Assembly (NCBI GenBank): GCA_003576685.1 | Contig: QOZR01000004.1 | Location: 1 to 64,000, forward strand | Source: Virgifigura deserti | GTDB taxonomy: Bacteria > Pseudomonadota > Alphaproteobacteria > Dongiales > Dongiaceae | Reading direction: 5' to 3' | Length of the DNA stretch: 64,000 nucleotides | Shown: positions 8,867 to 16,017 of the stretch, piece by piece | How positions within the stretch are numbered: position 1 is the first letter of the stretch | Layout of the letters: the number at the start of each line of letters is the position of its first letter | Notes under the pieces: model-generated | What the model was told of the DNA's origin: nothing | What the model saw: the letters and a program-made list of their open reading frames with translations, nothing else | The model's database searches: none | Translations under genes and position numbers: made by a program

Positions 8867-10150
8867 ATGAACGACTGGCCGGAGATCGACTATCGCCAGT
8901 GGCGCGAGACCTGCGCCGCGCTGCAGCTTTACCTGCAGATCGCGGGAAAGTACCGCCTCGCCCATACGCCCTGGCTCAATCATTCGTGGCACGCGACCTT
9001 CTATGTCGGCGCAAGAGGCTGGACGTCGTCGCTCGTGCCGGACGGCCCGGGCATCGAGATCGAATTCGACCTCATCGATCATCGGGTCGTCGGCCGCAAT
9101 ACGCGCGGACGCTCGGCCGCAGTCGCGCTCCGGCCGATGTCCGTCGCGGCGTTCCATGCGGAGTTCATCGCGATGATCGAGGAACTCGGCGGGACGCCCT
9201 CCTTCCACGGATCGCCGAACGAGGTTCCCGATCCGGTGCCTTTCGCCGAGGACGACCGGGAACGGCGCTATGACGCCGAGGCGGTCACGCGCTTCTTCCA
9301 CGCGACGGTCGCCGTGGACCGGGTCTTCAAGCAGTTCCGCACCTCCTTCCTCGGAAAGAGCAGCCCGGTGCATCTCTTCTGGGGCAGCTTCGACCTCGCC
9401 GTGACGCGCTTTTCCGGACGCCCGGCCCCGCTCCATCCCGGCGGCATTCCGGCACTGCCGGACGCGGTGACGCAGGAGGCCTATGATCACGAGGTCGCCT
9501 CGGCCGGCTTCTGGCCGGGTGGCGGCGGGATCGACTACCCCGCCTTCTACGCCTATGCCTATCCGACGCCGCCCGGCTATGCGGCAGCCGCGATCGAGCC
9601 CGAGGCGGCATTCTGGAGCGCCGGCCTCGGCGAATTCATCCTGCCCTACGATGCGGTGCGCACGGCGGCGGATCCCGAAGCCGCCCTGCTCCGGTTCCTC
9701 ACAAGCAGCTACGCCGCCGCAGCCGATCTCGGCGGCTGGGACCGGCAGGCGCTGGAATGCGAGCCGGGCGTTCCGCGCCGGCCGAGAGCCGTCCACGCCG
9801 GCAAGGCGCCCTCCCCGGCGGTCCGGCCCGATGGCGGCGCGGCGCCCGCTCCGCTGGACCGGGAGGCGGATCGCGAGGAAGGCTCCACGAAGGGGCGCTA
9901 CAGGCTGAGCGTTGACGGCCATGAGGCGGTCATGACCTACAGCCTAGCCGGCGAGCATCTGATCATCATCGACCACACCGAAGTGCCGGATGCGCTGCGG
10001 GGACGCCGGATCGGCGAATCGCTCGTCCGGCAGGCGGTCGAAGATGCCCGCGCCGCGGGCAAGAAGATCCTGCCGCTCTGCCCCTTCGCCAAGGCCCAGA
10101 TGGACCGCCATCCCGAGTGGAAGGACGTTCTGAGCGGCGGCGGCACCTGA
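8867..10150 (+). CDS. DUF5996 protein fused to a small GNAT-like acetyltransferase domain
   Basis: Protein of 427 residues with two parts. Residues 1-305 match the DUF5996 layout: WPEIDYRQWRET near the start, LAHTPWLNHSWHATFYV near 28-44, and FWGSFDLAVTRFSGR near 170-184. After a Pro/Ala/Arg-rich linker (~305-340), residues ~343-425 form a YjdJ/NATD1-like acetyltransferase domain with HTEVPDALRGRRIGESLVRQ and the closing CPFAKAQMDRHPEW. DUF5996 has no known function. The acetyltransferase part would use acetyl-CoA. A good AAAGAGGTT-type ribosome site precedes the ATG. I know both domains as separate proteins; the joining is the notable point. Confidence 0.8.
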   Translation: MNDWPEIDYRQWRETCAALQLYLQIAGKYRLAHTPWLNHSWHATFYVGARGWTSSLVPDGPGIEIEFDLIDHRVVGRNTRGRSAAVALRPMSVAAFHAEFIAMIEELGGTPSFHGSPNEVPDPVPFAEDDRERRYDAEAVTRFFHATVAVDRVFKQFRTSFLGKSSPVHLFWGSFDLAVTRFSGRPAPLHPGGIPALPDAVTQEAYDHEVASAGFWPGGGGIDYPAFYAYAYPTPPGYAAAAIEPEAAFWSAGLGEFILPYDAVRTAADPEAALLRFLTSSYAAAADLGGWDRQALECEPGVPRRPRAVHAGKAPSPAVRPDGGAAPAPLDREADREEGSTKGRYRLSVDGHEAVMTYSLAGEHLIIIDHTEVPDALRGRRIGESLVRQAVEDARAAGKKILPLCPFAKAQMDRHPEWKDVLSGGGT

Positions 10151-10300
10151 CCGGATCGCGAACATGGCCGCGCGCCCGCCGGCAGTCCGTGGAGAGCAAG
10201 TGGAACTCTGCGCGTTTTCCGAGTAAGAGAGGATGGGGCGCTTTGGTCGGCGCGCAGGCTCCGGGCGGCGCCGGCGCCGCGCTGGAAGGAGACGCGGGCA

Positions 10301-10723
10301 ATGTGGCAGGAGTTCAAGGAGTTCATCAGCCGCGGGAACGTCATCGACCTGGCGGTCGGCATCATCATCGGCGCGGCCTTCACCGCCATCGTCAACAGCC
10401 TGGTGAGCGACGTAATCATGCCCCCGATCGGCTATATCATGGGCGGCCTCGATTTCTCTGATTACTTCATAAACCTGTCCGGCGGCGACTATCCGAGCCT
10501 GGCGGCGGCGAAGGAGGCCGGCGCGGCGGTGATCGCCTATGGTGCCTTCGTCAACGCCCTCATCAACTTCCTCATCGTGGCGGCGGCCGTATTCCTGATC
10601 GTCAAGGCGGTCAACCGCGTCCGCCGGCAGGAGGCCCAGAAGCCCGCCGAGCCGCCGGCGCCGACACGCGAAGAGCAGGTGCTGATGGAGATCCGCGATC
10701 TGCTCAAGCAGCGTCCGGCGTAA
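10301..10723 (+). CDS. mscL: Large-conductance mechanosensitive channel MscL
   Basis: Pentameric inner-membrane emergency valve that opens under hypo-osmotic shock. Of 140 residues, the start [20 protein letters not shown] is the conserved amphipathic helix leading into TM1 (to ~45), with the pore-lining Gly/Ala pattern [26 protein letters not shown] periplasmic loop ([11 protein letters not shown]..) precedes TM2 (about 78-102). The charged C-terminal bundle is [27 protein letters not shown] lies ahead of the ATG. It appears monocistronic. Confidence 0.97.
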   Translation: MWQEFKEFISRGNVIDLAVGIIIGAAFTAIVNSLVSDVIMPPIGYIMGGLDFSDYFINLSGGDYPSLAAAKEAGAAVIAYGAFVNALINFLIVAAAVFLIVKAVNRVRRQEAQKPAEPPAPTREEQVLMEIRDLLKQRPA

Positions 10724-10740
10724 GGGCTGGGTGGCGGCCC

Positions 10741-10762
10741 TTCTCCCCGCTTGCGGAGAGAG
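10741..10762. terminator. GC hairpin after mscL
   Basis: Imperfect inverted repeat TCTCCCCGC/GCGGAGAGA (8 of 9 paired, two-base loop) 18 bases after the mscL stop. There is no T-run, so intrinsic termination is unproven; it may be one of the common GC-rich intergenic hairpins of these genomes. Confidence 0.3.
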
Positions 10763-10908
10763 GGAGATTGGGGAGCTGCGGGCTATGTCTCGCGAGCGTT
10801 GCCGTTATAATGCGCCCGGACCGTCGGCCTTGTGACCGGAACAAGGGAGGATCTGCTGCGTGGCGCGCCGGCCGTCCGCGCGGCCCGCGTTCGGGAGGGA
10901 ATCGAACC

Positions 10909-12018
10909 ATGGATAGAAGAAAGTTTCTGACGGCGGCGGGCACGGGGCTGGCCGCCACAACCGCCGCCTCCACCTTGGCCGCGCCGGCCATCGCCCAGTC
11001 TTCGCCCGCCATCAAATGGCGCCTCACCTCGAGCTTCCCGAAGTCGCTCGACACGATCTTCGGCGCGTCGGAGGTGTTCGCCAAGGCCGTGGGCGAGATG
11101 ACGGATGGCCAGTTCCAGATCCAGCTCTTCGCCGCCGGCGAGCTGGTTCCCGGGTTGCAGGCGCTCGACGCCGCCTCGGACGCGACGGTCGAGCTGGCGC
11201 ATACCTGCAGCTATTACTATGTCGGCAAGGACCCGGCCTTCGCGATCGGCACGGCGATCCCCTTCGGCCTCAATGCCCGCCAGCAGACGGCCTGGATGAA
11301 CCAGGGCGGCGGCATGGACCTGCTCAACGCGTTCTACAGCCAGTACAACGTCCTCGCCTTTCCCTGCGGCAATACCGGCGCGCAGATGGGCGGCTGGTTC
11401 CGCAAGGAGATCAAGTCCGTCGAGGACTTCGAGGGCCTGAAGATGCGGATCGCCGGGATCGCCGGCCAGGTGGTGCAGGGCATCGGCGTGGTGCCGCAGC
11501 AGCTTGCCGGCGCCGACGTGTACCCTGCGCTGGAGAAGGGCACGATCGACGCGGCCGAATGGGTCGGCCCCTATGACGACGAGAAGCTCGGCTTCCAGCA
11601 GGTCGCGCAATATTACTATTACCCCGGCTGGTGGGAGGCCGGGCCGGCGCTGCATCTCTTCGCCAATCTCGACAAGTGGAACGCGCTGCCGAAATCCTAT
11701 CAGGCGGTGATCCGCGCCGCGGCGGCCCAGGCCGACACCTATATGATCGCGCGCTATGACGCGGAGAACCCGGCGGCGCTGCGCCGGCTCGTCGCCAACG
11801 GGGCGCAGCTCCGCCCCTATCCGCGCGACATCATGGAGGCGGCCTATGAGGAGGCGCAGAAGCTCTATGCCGACCTCGCCGCCAGAAACGAGAACTGGCG
11901 GAAGATCTACGAGCCCTGGAACGCCTTCCGCAACGACGCCTATCTCTGGTTCCGGGTCGCGGAATATCCGAACGACAGCTTCGTCTTCAGCCAGCAGGCG
12001 AAGGCGCAGGGGCAATAG
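10909..12018 (+). CDS. TRAP transporter solute-binding protein (DctP family)
   Basis: Periplasmic substrate-binding protein of 369 residues. The N-terminus MDRRKFLTAAGTGL.. is a twin-arginine signal ending near AAPAIAQS (residue ~27). The mature part has the DctP fold: GEMTDGQFQIQLFAAGEL (about 62-79), the conserved CGNTGAQMGGWFRKEI with the carboxylate-binding Arg, LKMRIAGIAGQV, and the DVYPALEKGTIDAAEW block. It resembles the TakP/lactate-binding branch that carries 2-oxo or hydroxy acids. GGGAGGGA lies eight bases upstream of the chosen ATG. The permease genes dctQ-dctM are not adjacent but lie 7.5-9.5 kb downstream on the other strand. Confidence 0.9.
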   Translation: MDRRKFLTAAGTGLAATTAASTLAAPAIAQSSPAIKWRLTSSFPKSLDTIFGASEVFAKAVGEMTDGQFQIQLFAAGELVPGLQALDAASDATVELAHTCSYYYVGKDPAFAIGTAIPFGLNARQQTAWMNQGGGMDLLNAFYSQYNVLAFPCGNTGAQMGGWFRKEIKSVEDFEGLKMRIAGIAGQVVQGIGVVPQQLAGADVYPALEKGTIDAAEWVGPYDDEKLGFQQVAQYYYYPGWWEAGPALHLFANLDKWNALPKSYQAVIRAAAAQADTYMIARYDAENPAALRRLVANGAQLRPYPRDIMEAAYEEAQKLYADLAARNENWRKIYEPWNAFRNDAYLWFRVAEYPNDSFVFSQQAKAQGQ

Positions 12019-12034
12019 CACTGGGGGCCAGTAA

Positions 12035-12064
12035 TTTTCCGGCACCGGGGGCGGGTTTGAAACC
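12035..12064. repeat. Dispersed intergenic repeat, family A copy 1
   Basis: TTTTCCGGCACCG, then GGGGCGGGTTTGAAACC, 16 bases after the TRAP binding-protein stop. The reverse complement shares the GGTTTCAAACCCGCCCC core and CGGTGCCGGAAAA tail with copies near 21.6 and 26.1 kb. The rest of 12065-12200 shows no gene. Confidence 0.65.
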
Positions 12065-12203
12065 AAGGGGTTCTATTCGCGTGTTGCACATTTGAGCCCG
12101 TGTGAACGGCGCATCCTGGGCTTGGGCATTTCAGTCCGCCGCGGTGGCGCTGCGGCGCTTTGCCTCTGGGTCACTGCTGCTTTCGGTATGAAAGCCGAGC
12201 CGT

Positions 12204-12334
12204 GGCAAGCGCACTCAGCTGGTCACGCGTGACCCATAGCAGACAGTCACGCTGGCGAGGACCGGACTTTCGCTTCCGGCGCCCGGCTAGTTCTAGGCAC
12301 ATCCGCTTGCCCATGCCTGCAAAACACGTTAGGC
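12204..12334 (+). other. Degenerate upstream cassette recombination site
   Basis: Ends with the integron core heptamer GTTAGGC at 12328-12334, exactly where a cassette boundary is expected ahead of the VOC gene. Arms GGCAAGCG (12204-12211) and CGCTTGCC (12304-12311) could pair, with a perfect 14-bp palindrome GGTCACGCGTGACC (12221-12234) inside. No matching GCCTAAC heptamer is found on the left, so only the right half is convincing. The distance from this GTTAGGC to the next one is 478 bases, a normal cassette length. Confidence 0.45.
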
Positions 12335-12366
12335 CTCGCGCAGGCCCACACACTTCAGGAGAACTC

Positions 12367-12741
12367 ATGTTTGACCACGTCAAATTCGGGGTCAGCGACT
12401 ATGCAGCGAGCAAAGCGTTCTTCCTCAAGGCACTCCAACCGCTTGGCGTAGCTGTTGCCTCGGAGGGTCCGCCGACGTACGGTGTCGAGCTTAGCCCAAA
12501 GGGTAAGTCTTCATTGTGCATGTTCCAAACCGAGGAGAAGCCGGCGCATCTTCACTTGGCGTTCACGGCCGAGAATCGCCAGCAAGTCGAAGCTTTCTAT
12601 CGCGCGGCTCTGGAGGCGGGTGGCAAAGACAATGGTGCGCCTGGTCTACGCCCGCACTACCACGCGAACTACTATGCAGCTTTCGTTATTGGTCCGGACG
12701 GGCACAACATCGAAGTGGTTTGCCACGAACCCGAGGCCTAA
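12367..12741 (+). CDS. VOC-family (glyoxalase-like) protein on an integron-type cassette
   Basis: Vicinal-oxygen-chelate protein of 124 residues, starting MFDHVKFGVSDYAASKAFF, the first beta-alpha module. HLHLAF near 60-65 and the C-terminal HNIEVVCHE supply metal-type ligands in the usual places. The fold serves glyoxalases, dioxygenases and resistance proteins; the substrate is unknown. AGGAGA lies seven bases ahead of the ATG, only ~30 bases after the upstream GTTAGGC core. The TAA stop at 12739-12741 lies inside the GCCTAAC heptamer of the attC site. That compact promoterless layout is typical of gene cassettes. Confidence 0.88.
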   Translation: MFDHVKFGVSDYAASKAFFLKALQPLGVAVASEGPPTYGVELSPKGKSSLCMFQTEEKPAHLHLAFTAENRQQVEAFYRAALEAGGKDNGAPGLRPHYHANYYAAFVIGPDGHNIEVVCHEPEA

Positions 12742-12812
12742 CCCTTCCATCGAGCGAACGTCCACAAGCGCGCTTCGCCCACTTGCGGCGCCCCTCATCT
12801 CAAACGTTAGGC
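12736..12812 (+). other. attC-like recombination site of the VOC cassette
   Basis: A 77-bp element bounded by complementary heptamers GCCTAAC (12736-12742) and GTTAGGC (12806-12812), the R'' and R' boxes of integron attC sites. Inside them, CATCGAGCGAACG and CGCCCCTCATCTCAAAC have the L'' and L' positions and partial complementarity with unpaired bases. The centre (ACAAGCGCGCTTCGCCCACTTGCG) is an imperfect palindrome. Length, box sequence and gene position all fit a genuine attC. Confidence 0.85.
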
Positions 12813-12815
12813 CGC

Positions 12816-13104
12816 ATGATCTCCTTCTGCAGATTCCCGGACGTTCAATCTGCGGGCAGCGGTGATCGTTCTGAACGGGAACCAAGTCTTCTTGCGCCAG
12901 CTGGAAGGTGACGCCTTCTGGTCATTCCCTGGCGGGCGCGTCGAGTGGGGGAGAACTCGGGTCTTCGGCTGTGGTTCGCGAGACGGCAGAGGAACTCGCC
13001 GAGCCGGTCGAATGCGGTCAGTTGCTGTGGGTGGTAGAGAACTTCTTCACCTACTGGAGCGTGACTTCCGTCACATCGTGCACCGTGACGAGAATGCGGC
13101 CTAA
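12816..13104 (+). pseudogene. Frameshifted Nudix hydrolase, second cassette gene
   Basis: Begins four bases after the attC core with ATGATCTCC. Three frames must be combined to read a Nudix protein. FNLRAAVIVLNGNQVFLRQL (from 12843) continues as DAFWSFPGGRVEWG. After a shift near 12950, SSAVVRETAEELAEPVECG gives the Nudix-box helix with RETAEEL, then QLLWVVENFFTYW. A last shift restores ERDFRHIVHRDENAA and a TAA. A further shift lies between the ATG and 12843. The stop falls in another GCCTAAC heptamer. Either the gene is dead or the sequence has indel errors here. Confidence 0.75.
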
Positions 13105-13125
13105 CCTTTCGCTCGGTGAACCGCC
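13099..13125 (+). other. Left half of a further attC site, right half lost
   Basis: GCCTAAC at 13099-13105, followed by CTTTCGCTCGGTGAACCGCC, has the look of an attC left arm and overlaps the Nudix stop in the same way as at 12736. No GTTRRRY heptamer is found within the following 150 bases, so the cassette array seems truncated here. The rest, 13126-13300, shows nothing recognisable. Confidence 0.5.
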
Positions 13126-13302
13126 GGCGGGCGTGGATGCGACGAAGATGGACGACGGCCGAGCGACCGCTTTCCGGAGGAACCGACGAGCGCCCGCTCC
13201 TGGCACTTCTGCGACCTCACCAACGCTCCGCTCAGACGTCGTCATTCAGGCCTATTGCGGACGCTCCGCGATCATCGTGCAACACATTAATAGAACCCTT
13301 TC

Positions 13303-13322
13303 GGTTTGAAACCGGGCCGTTA
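13303..13322. repeat. Dispersed repeat, family A copy 2 (short)
   Basis: GGTTTGAAACCGGGCCGTTA carries the palindromic core and the GGGCC..TTA flank of the family, in the same orientation as the copy at 21.6 kb, without the CGGTGCCGGAAAA tail. Confidence 0.45.
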
Positions 13323-13359
13323 TCCTAATGTGTGGGAGCTGCGTGCGCGCAGGTTTCTA

Positions 13360-13403
13360 GCCCTCTCCACCTACTGCCTTTTCAGTCAATAGGTGGAGAG
13401 GGC
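13360..13403. repeat. Perfect 14-bp stem hairpin
   Basis: GCCCTCTCCACCTA (13360-13373) and its exact complement TAGGTGGAGAGGGC (13390-13403) enclose a 16-base loop. No T-run follows. No second copy of this stem was noticed in the window. It may be a terminator, the end of a small mobile element, or part of a non-coding RNA. Nothing else is seen between it and the LysR operator at 13589. Confidence 0.6.
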
Positions 13404-13588
13404 GCCTTTAGCGAATTCATCAAGAAGAGCGCCGAGTCGGCATCAAAAAGGCCACATCCGCTCGCCGAGCTCGCCCGACCACCTCGCCCGCCAAGGCCCG
13501 GAGGCCTGCTGCTGGAGTGATAGTCGTTGCCCAGCCCCTTGCGGTTCTCCGACCGGCAGGGCTTGCGGCCGAGTGGACCCCCAGGCGA

Positions 13589-13613
13589 TGATCATTAGCC
13601 GAATTGATGATCA
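13589..13613. promoter_or_regulatory. Candidate LysR-type operator
   Basis: Inverted repeat TGATCAT-N11-ATGATCA ends ten bases before the LysR start codon. Seven-base arms with an 11-base centre fit the T-N11-A rule for LysR regulators and suggest autoregulation. The right arm abuts the AGGGGGGA ribosome-binding site, so binding would also block translation initiation or early elongation. Confidence 0.5.
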
Positions 13614-13623
13614 GGGGGGACCG

Positions 13624-14538
13624 ATGTCGGCCGAGCAGCGTTTCCGGCGAAACCTCGACTGGAACCTCATCAAAGTCTTCCACGAGATCGTTGAGGTCGG
13701 CGGCGTGTCCCACGCTGCGCGGAGTTTGTCGCGTCAGCAGCCGTCCGTCTCGCTGGCCCTGCAGCGCTTGGAAAGCCACCTCGGTGCGCGTCTTTGCCAA
13801 AGGGGCCCTGGCGGCTTCACGCTGACCGCCGAGGGCGAGGCCGTCGCGGAACTCTGTGACCGCGTGGCAAAGCTCGTCACTCTCCTTCCCCAGCGCGTAG
13901 CGGCGAGCGACGCTGAACTCCGGGGGCGCGTGCGCGTCCGCCTCATCAGCAGCCTCAGCACCCCGGCCCTCGATGAAGCCCTGCACCATTTCCATGCTCG
14001 TTTTCCGTGTGTGGAGATCGCGACCTCCATAGGGTCTTGGGAGGATCTCCCCGACCTCCTCCTGCGCGGCGAGCTCGACGTCGGCATCGGACCGGTACGC
14101 TTCCAGCACGCCAGCCTTTCACACGATCTCCTGTTCAAGGAAACTCAGCGGGTCTATTGCGGGCCCGATCATCCATTCTACGGCCGCACGTCGGTGAACC
14201 TTCGCGAACTCGCCACGCAAGGCTTCGCCCTCAAGGCGCCGGGCGAACCCGAAGAGGTCATGCGCTTTCGATTGCGACACGGCCTCGGCCAGGTGGTGGT
14301 GGCGACCGCAGATCATATCGACGAGATGCGCCGGCTTGTCCGCCTCGGCATCGGGCTGGGCTTCCTCCCGGTTGGAACGGTCGAAGACGATCTCGCCAAC
14401 GGACGGCTGTGGTGTCTGACGCCGGATTGGCGCGATCCGTCCATTCCAATGTATGTGGTGAGCAATCCCAGCGCTCCGCCTTACCGCGCCCGCGACCTCC
14501 TGCTCTCAAGCCTGCGCGCAACCAGCGAAAAGCATTGA
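13624..14538 (+). CDS. LysR-family transcriptional regulator
   Basis: DNA-binding regulator of 304 residues. The N-terminal winged helix-turn-helix runs LDWNLIKVFHEIVEVGGVSHAARSLSRQQPSVSLALQRLE.. (about 12-51), followed by a linker helix and a periplasmic-binding-like effector domain from ~90 (RVRVRLISSLSTPALDEALHHF). The start at 13624 has AGGGGGGA just upstream; an ATG 36 bases earlier is possible but falls inside the candidate operator. It is co-directional with, and 114 bases ahead of, the YjiH-amidohydrolase-GTPase operon. It probably controls that operon, but no ligand can be deduced. Confidence 0.92.
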   Translation: MSAEQRFRRNLDWNLIKVFHEIVEVGGVSHAARSLSRQQPSVSLALQRLESHLGARLCQRGPGGFTLTAEGEAVAELCDRVAKLVTLLPQRVAASDAELRGRVRVRLISSLSTPALDEALHHFHARFPCVEIATSIGSWEDLPDLLLRGELDVGIGPVRFQHASLSHDLLFKETQRVYCGPDHPFYGRTSVNLRELATQGFALKAPGEPEEVMRFRLRHGLGQVVVATADHIDEMRRLVRLGIGLGFLPVGTVEDDLANGRLWCLTPDWRDPSIPMYVVSNPSAPPYRARDLLLSSLRATSEKH

Positions 14539-14652
14539 TCGGATTAATGCGACGCATTGGGCGTTTCCGCCTTTACGCCTGCGCCTGCACCCGCAAGATC
14601 GTAGGCCATTTGGGGTGCGCGAAAACGCGCAGAGCCATCCAAGGGGAGCCGC

Positions 14653-16017
14653 ATGTCCGTTTTTGATCTCGGCAAAGCCGCACAGAACTCAGTCGACGGG
14701 CACGGGCTTGCCCGCTTCCTTGTTCCGTCCGCAATCGGAATGCTCTTCTTCCTCGTACCGATTCCGCAAGACGACGGCATCACGCTCCTGCTCTCGATCA
14801 TCGTCGGCAGCACGAAAGCCCTCCTGGATTCGGTGCTGGTGCCGATCGTTCTCGTAGTGCTGGCGATCTCAGCTGCCGCGAGTGCGGCGGGCGCGCTGAA
14901 ACCGGATCTGTTTTCGGGGTTCCCGGCCAAGTTGTTCGCCGTTGGCTGGCCGGTCGTGCTCCTGCGCTTCGGCGCGGTCGTGCTGGCGGCCATGACCTAC
15001 TGGCAAGTGGGCCCTGAGATGATCTGGTCGAAGTACACCGGCGGGCTGATGCTGGGTGATCTCATGACCAATCTCATCCCCTTCTTCTTCTGGGCCGGCA
15101 TGCTGCTCCCCCTCCTAACGGATTACGGCTTCATGGAGCTCATCGGCACGCTGGTCCGCAAGATCATGCGACCCATCTTTCGAGTGCCGGGACGGGCTGC
15201 GGTCGACTGTACCGCTTCCTGGATCGGCAGCGGCACCATCGGCGTCGTGATCACAGACCTCCAGTACCGCCAGGGCTTCTACACGGCGCGCGAGGCGATC
15301 TCGATCGCGACCGGCTTTTCCGTCGTCTCGGTTCCCATCGTCGTGCTCTTCGCCGAATTCCTGAAGGCGCCTGAAATCCTGCCGCAGCTCTTGCTCGGGA
15401 TGATCATCATCGGCGCTCTGCTGGCCATCATCATGCCGCGCATCCCGCCGATCAGCCTCAAACCCGATACCTATTGGCCCGACGCACCGCGCCAGGGCGT
15501 TCCGGAAAACTTCCCCGCCGGAATCTCGACGGGAACGGCCGCGATCCGGATCGCCGTGGCACGAGCGAGCATCCCGCGGGAAGAACATTTTCTGGTGACC
15601 GGCGCCAAAATCACGGCCGATATCTGGTTCGCCCTGATGCCGATCGTCATGACCCTCGGCGTCGCGGCCACGATCGTCGCCGAGTACACGCCCTTCTTTC
15701 AGTGGATCTCCTATCCCTTCATCCACCTGCTGAACCTGTTCGGTGTAGCCGAGGCGGCGGACGCCGCGCCGACCCTCGTGGTCGGCTTCGCCGATGTGTT
15801 CCTTCCGTTCATTCTCGGAGCCGGCATCGAGTCCATCGAAACCAAATTCGTGATCGGCACGGTGGCGCTCGTCCAGATCATCTTCATGACCGAGGTCGGC
15901 GCGCTGTTGCTCAAGTCGCCGATTCCGGTCAATTTCCTCGATCTCGTCATGATCTTTCTCATTCGAACGCTGATCGCCTTGCCGATGGCGGTTCTGCTTG
16001 CCAGGATCCTGCTGTGA
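14653..16017 (+). CDS. yjiH: YjiH-family membrane protein (nucleoside-recognition/GATE domain)
   Basis: Integral inner-membrane protein of 454 residues with about ten hydrophobic segments. It resembles YjiH/SpoVM-like proteins with two Gate domains: the first around 120-250 (IPFFFWAGMLLPLLTDYGFMELIG and DCTASWIGSGTIGVVITDLQYRQGFYTAREA), the second around 320-450 (SWFALMPIVMTLG-like stretch, then VVGFADVFLPFILGAGIESI). The transported compound is unknown; relatives often neighbour peptidases. AAGGGGAG precedes the ATG. Its TGA overlaps the ATG of the M20 gene. In E. coli, yjiH likewise sits with a LysR gene and a dipeptidase gene (iadA), so uptake of a peptide-like substrate is a reasonable inference. 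Confidence 0.85.
   Translation: MSVFDLGKAAQNSVDGHGLARFLVPSAIGMLFFLVPIPQDDGITLLLSIIVGSTKALLDSVLVPIVLVVLAISAAASAAGALKPDLFSGFPAKLFAVGWPVVLLRFGAVVLAAMTYWQVGPEMIWSKYTGGLMLGDLMTNLIPFFFWAGMLLPLLTDYGFMELIGTLVRKIMRPIFRVPGRAAVDCTASWIGSGTIGVVITDLQYRQGFYTAREAISIATGFSVVSVPIVVLFAEFLKAPEILPQLLLGMIIIGALLAIIMPRIPPISLKPDTYWPDAPRQGVPENFPAGISTGTAAIRIAVARASIPREEHFLVTGAKITADIWFALMPIVMTLGVAATIVAEYTPFFQWISYPFIHLLNLFGVAEAADAAPTLVVGFADVFLPFILGAGIESIETKFVIGTVALVQIIFMTEVGALLLKSPIPVNFLDLVMIFLIRTLIALPMAVLLARILL

Noticed and set aside
10783..12066. Open frame of 427 codons on the minus strand
   Set aside because: Antisense shadow of the TRAP solute-binding protein gene, with biased composition and no motif.
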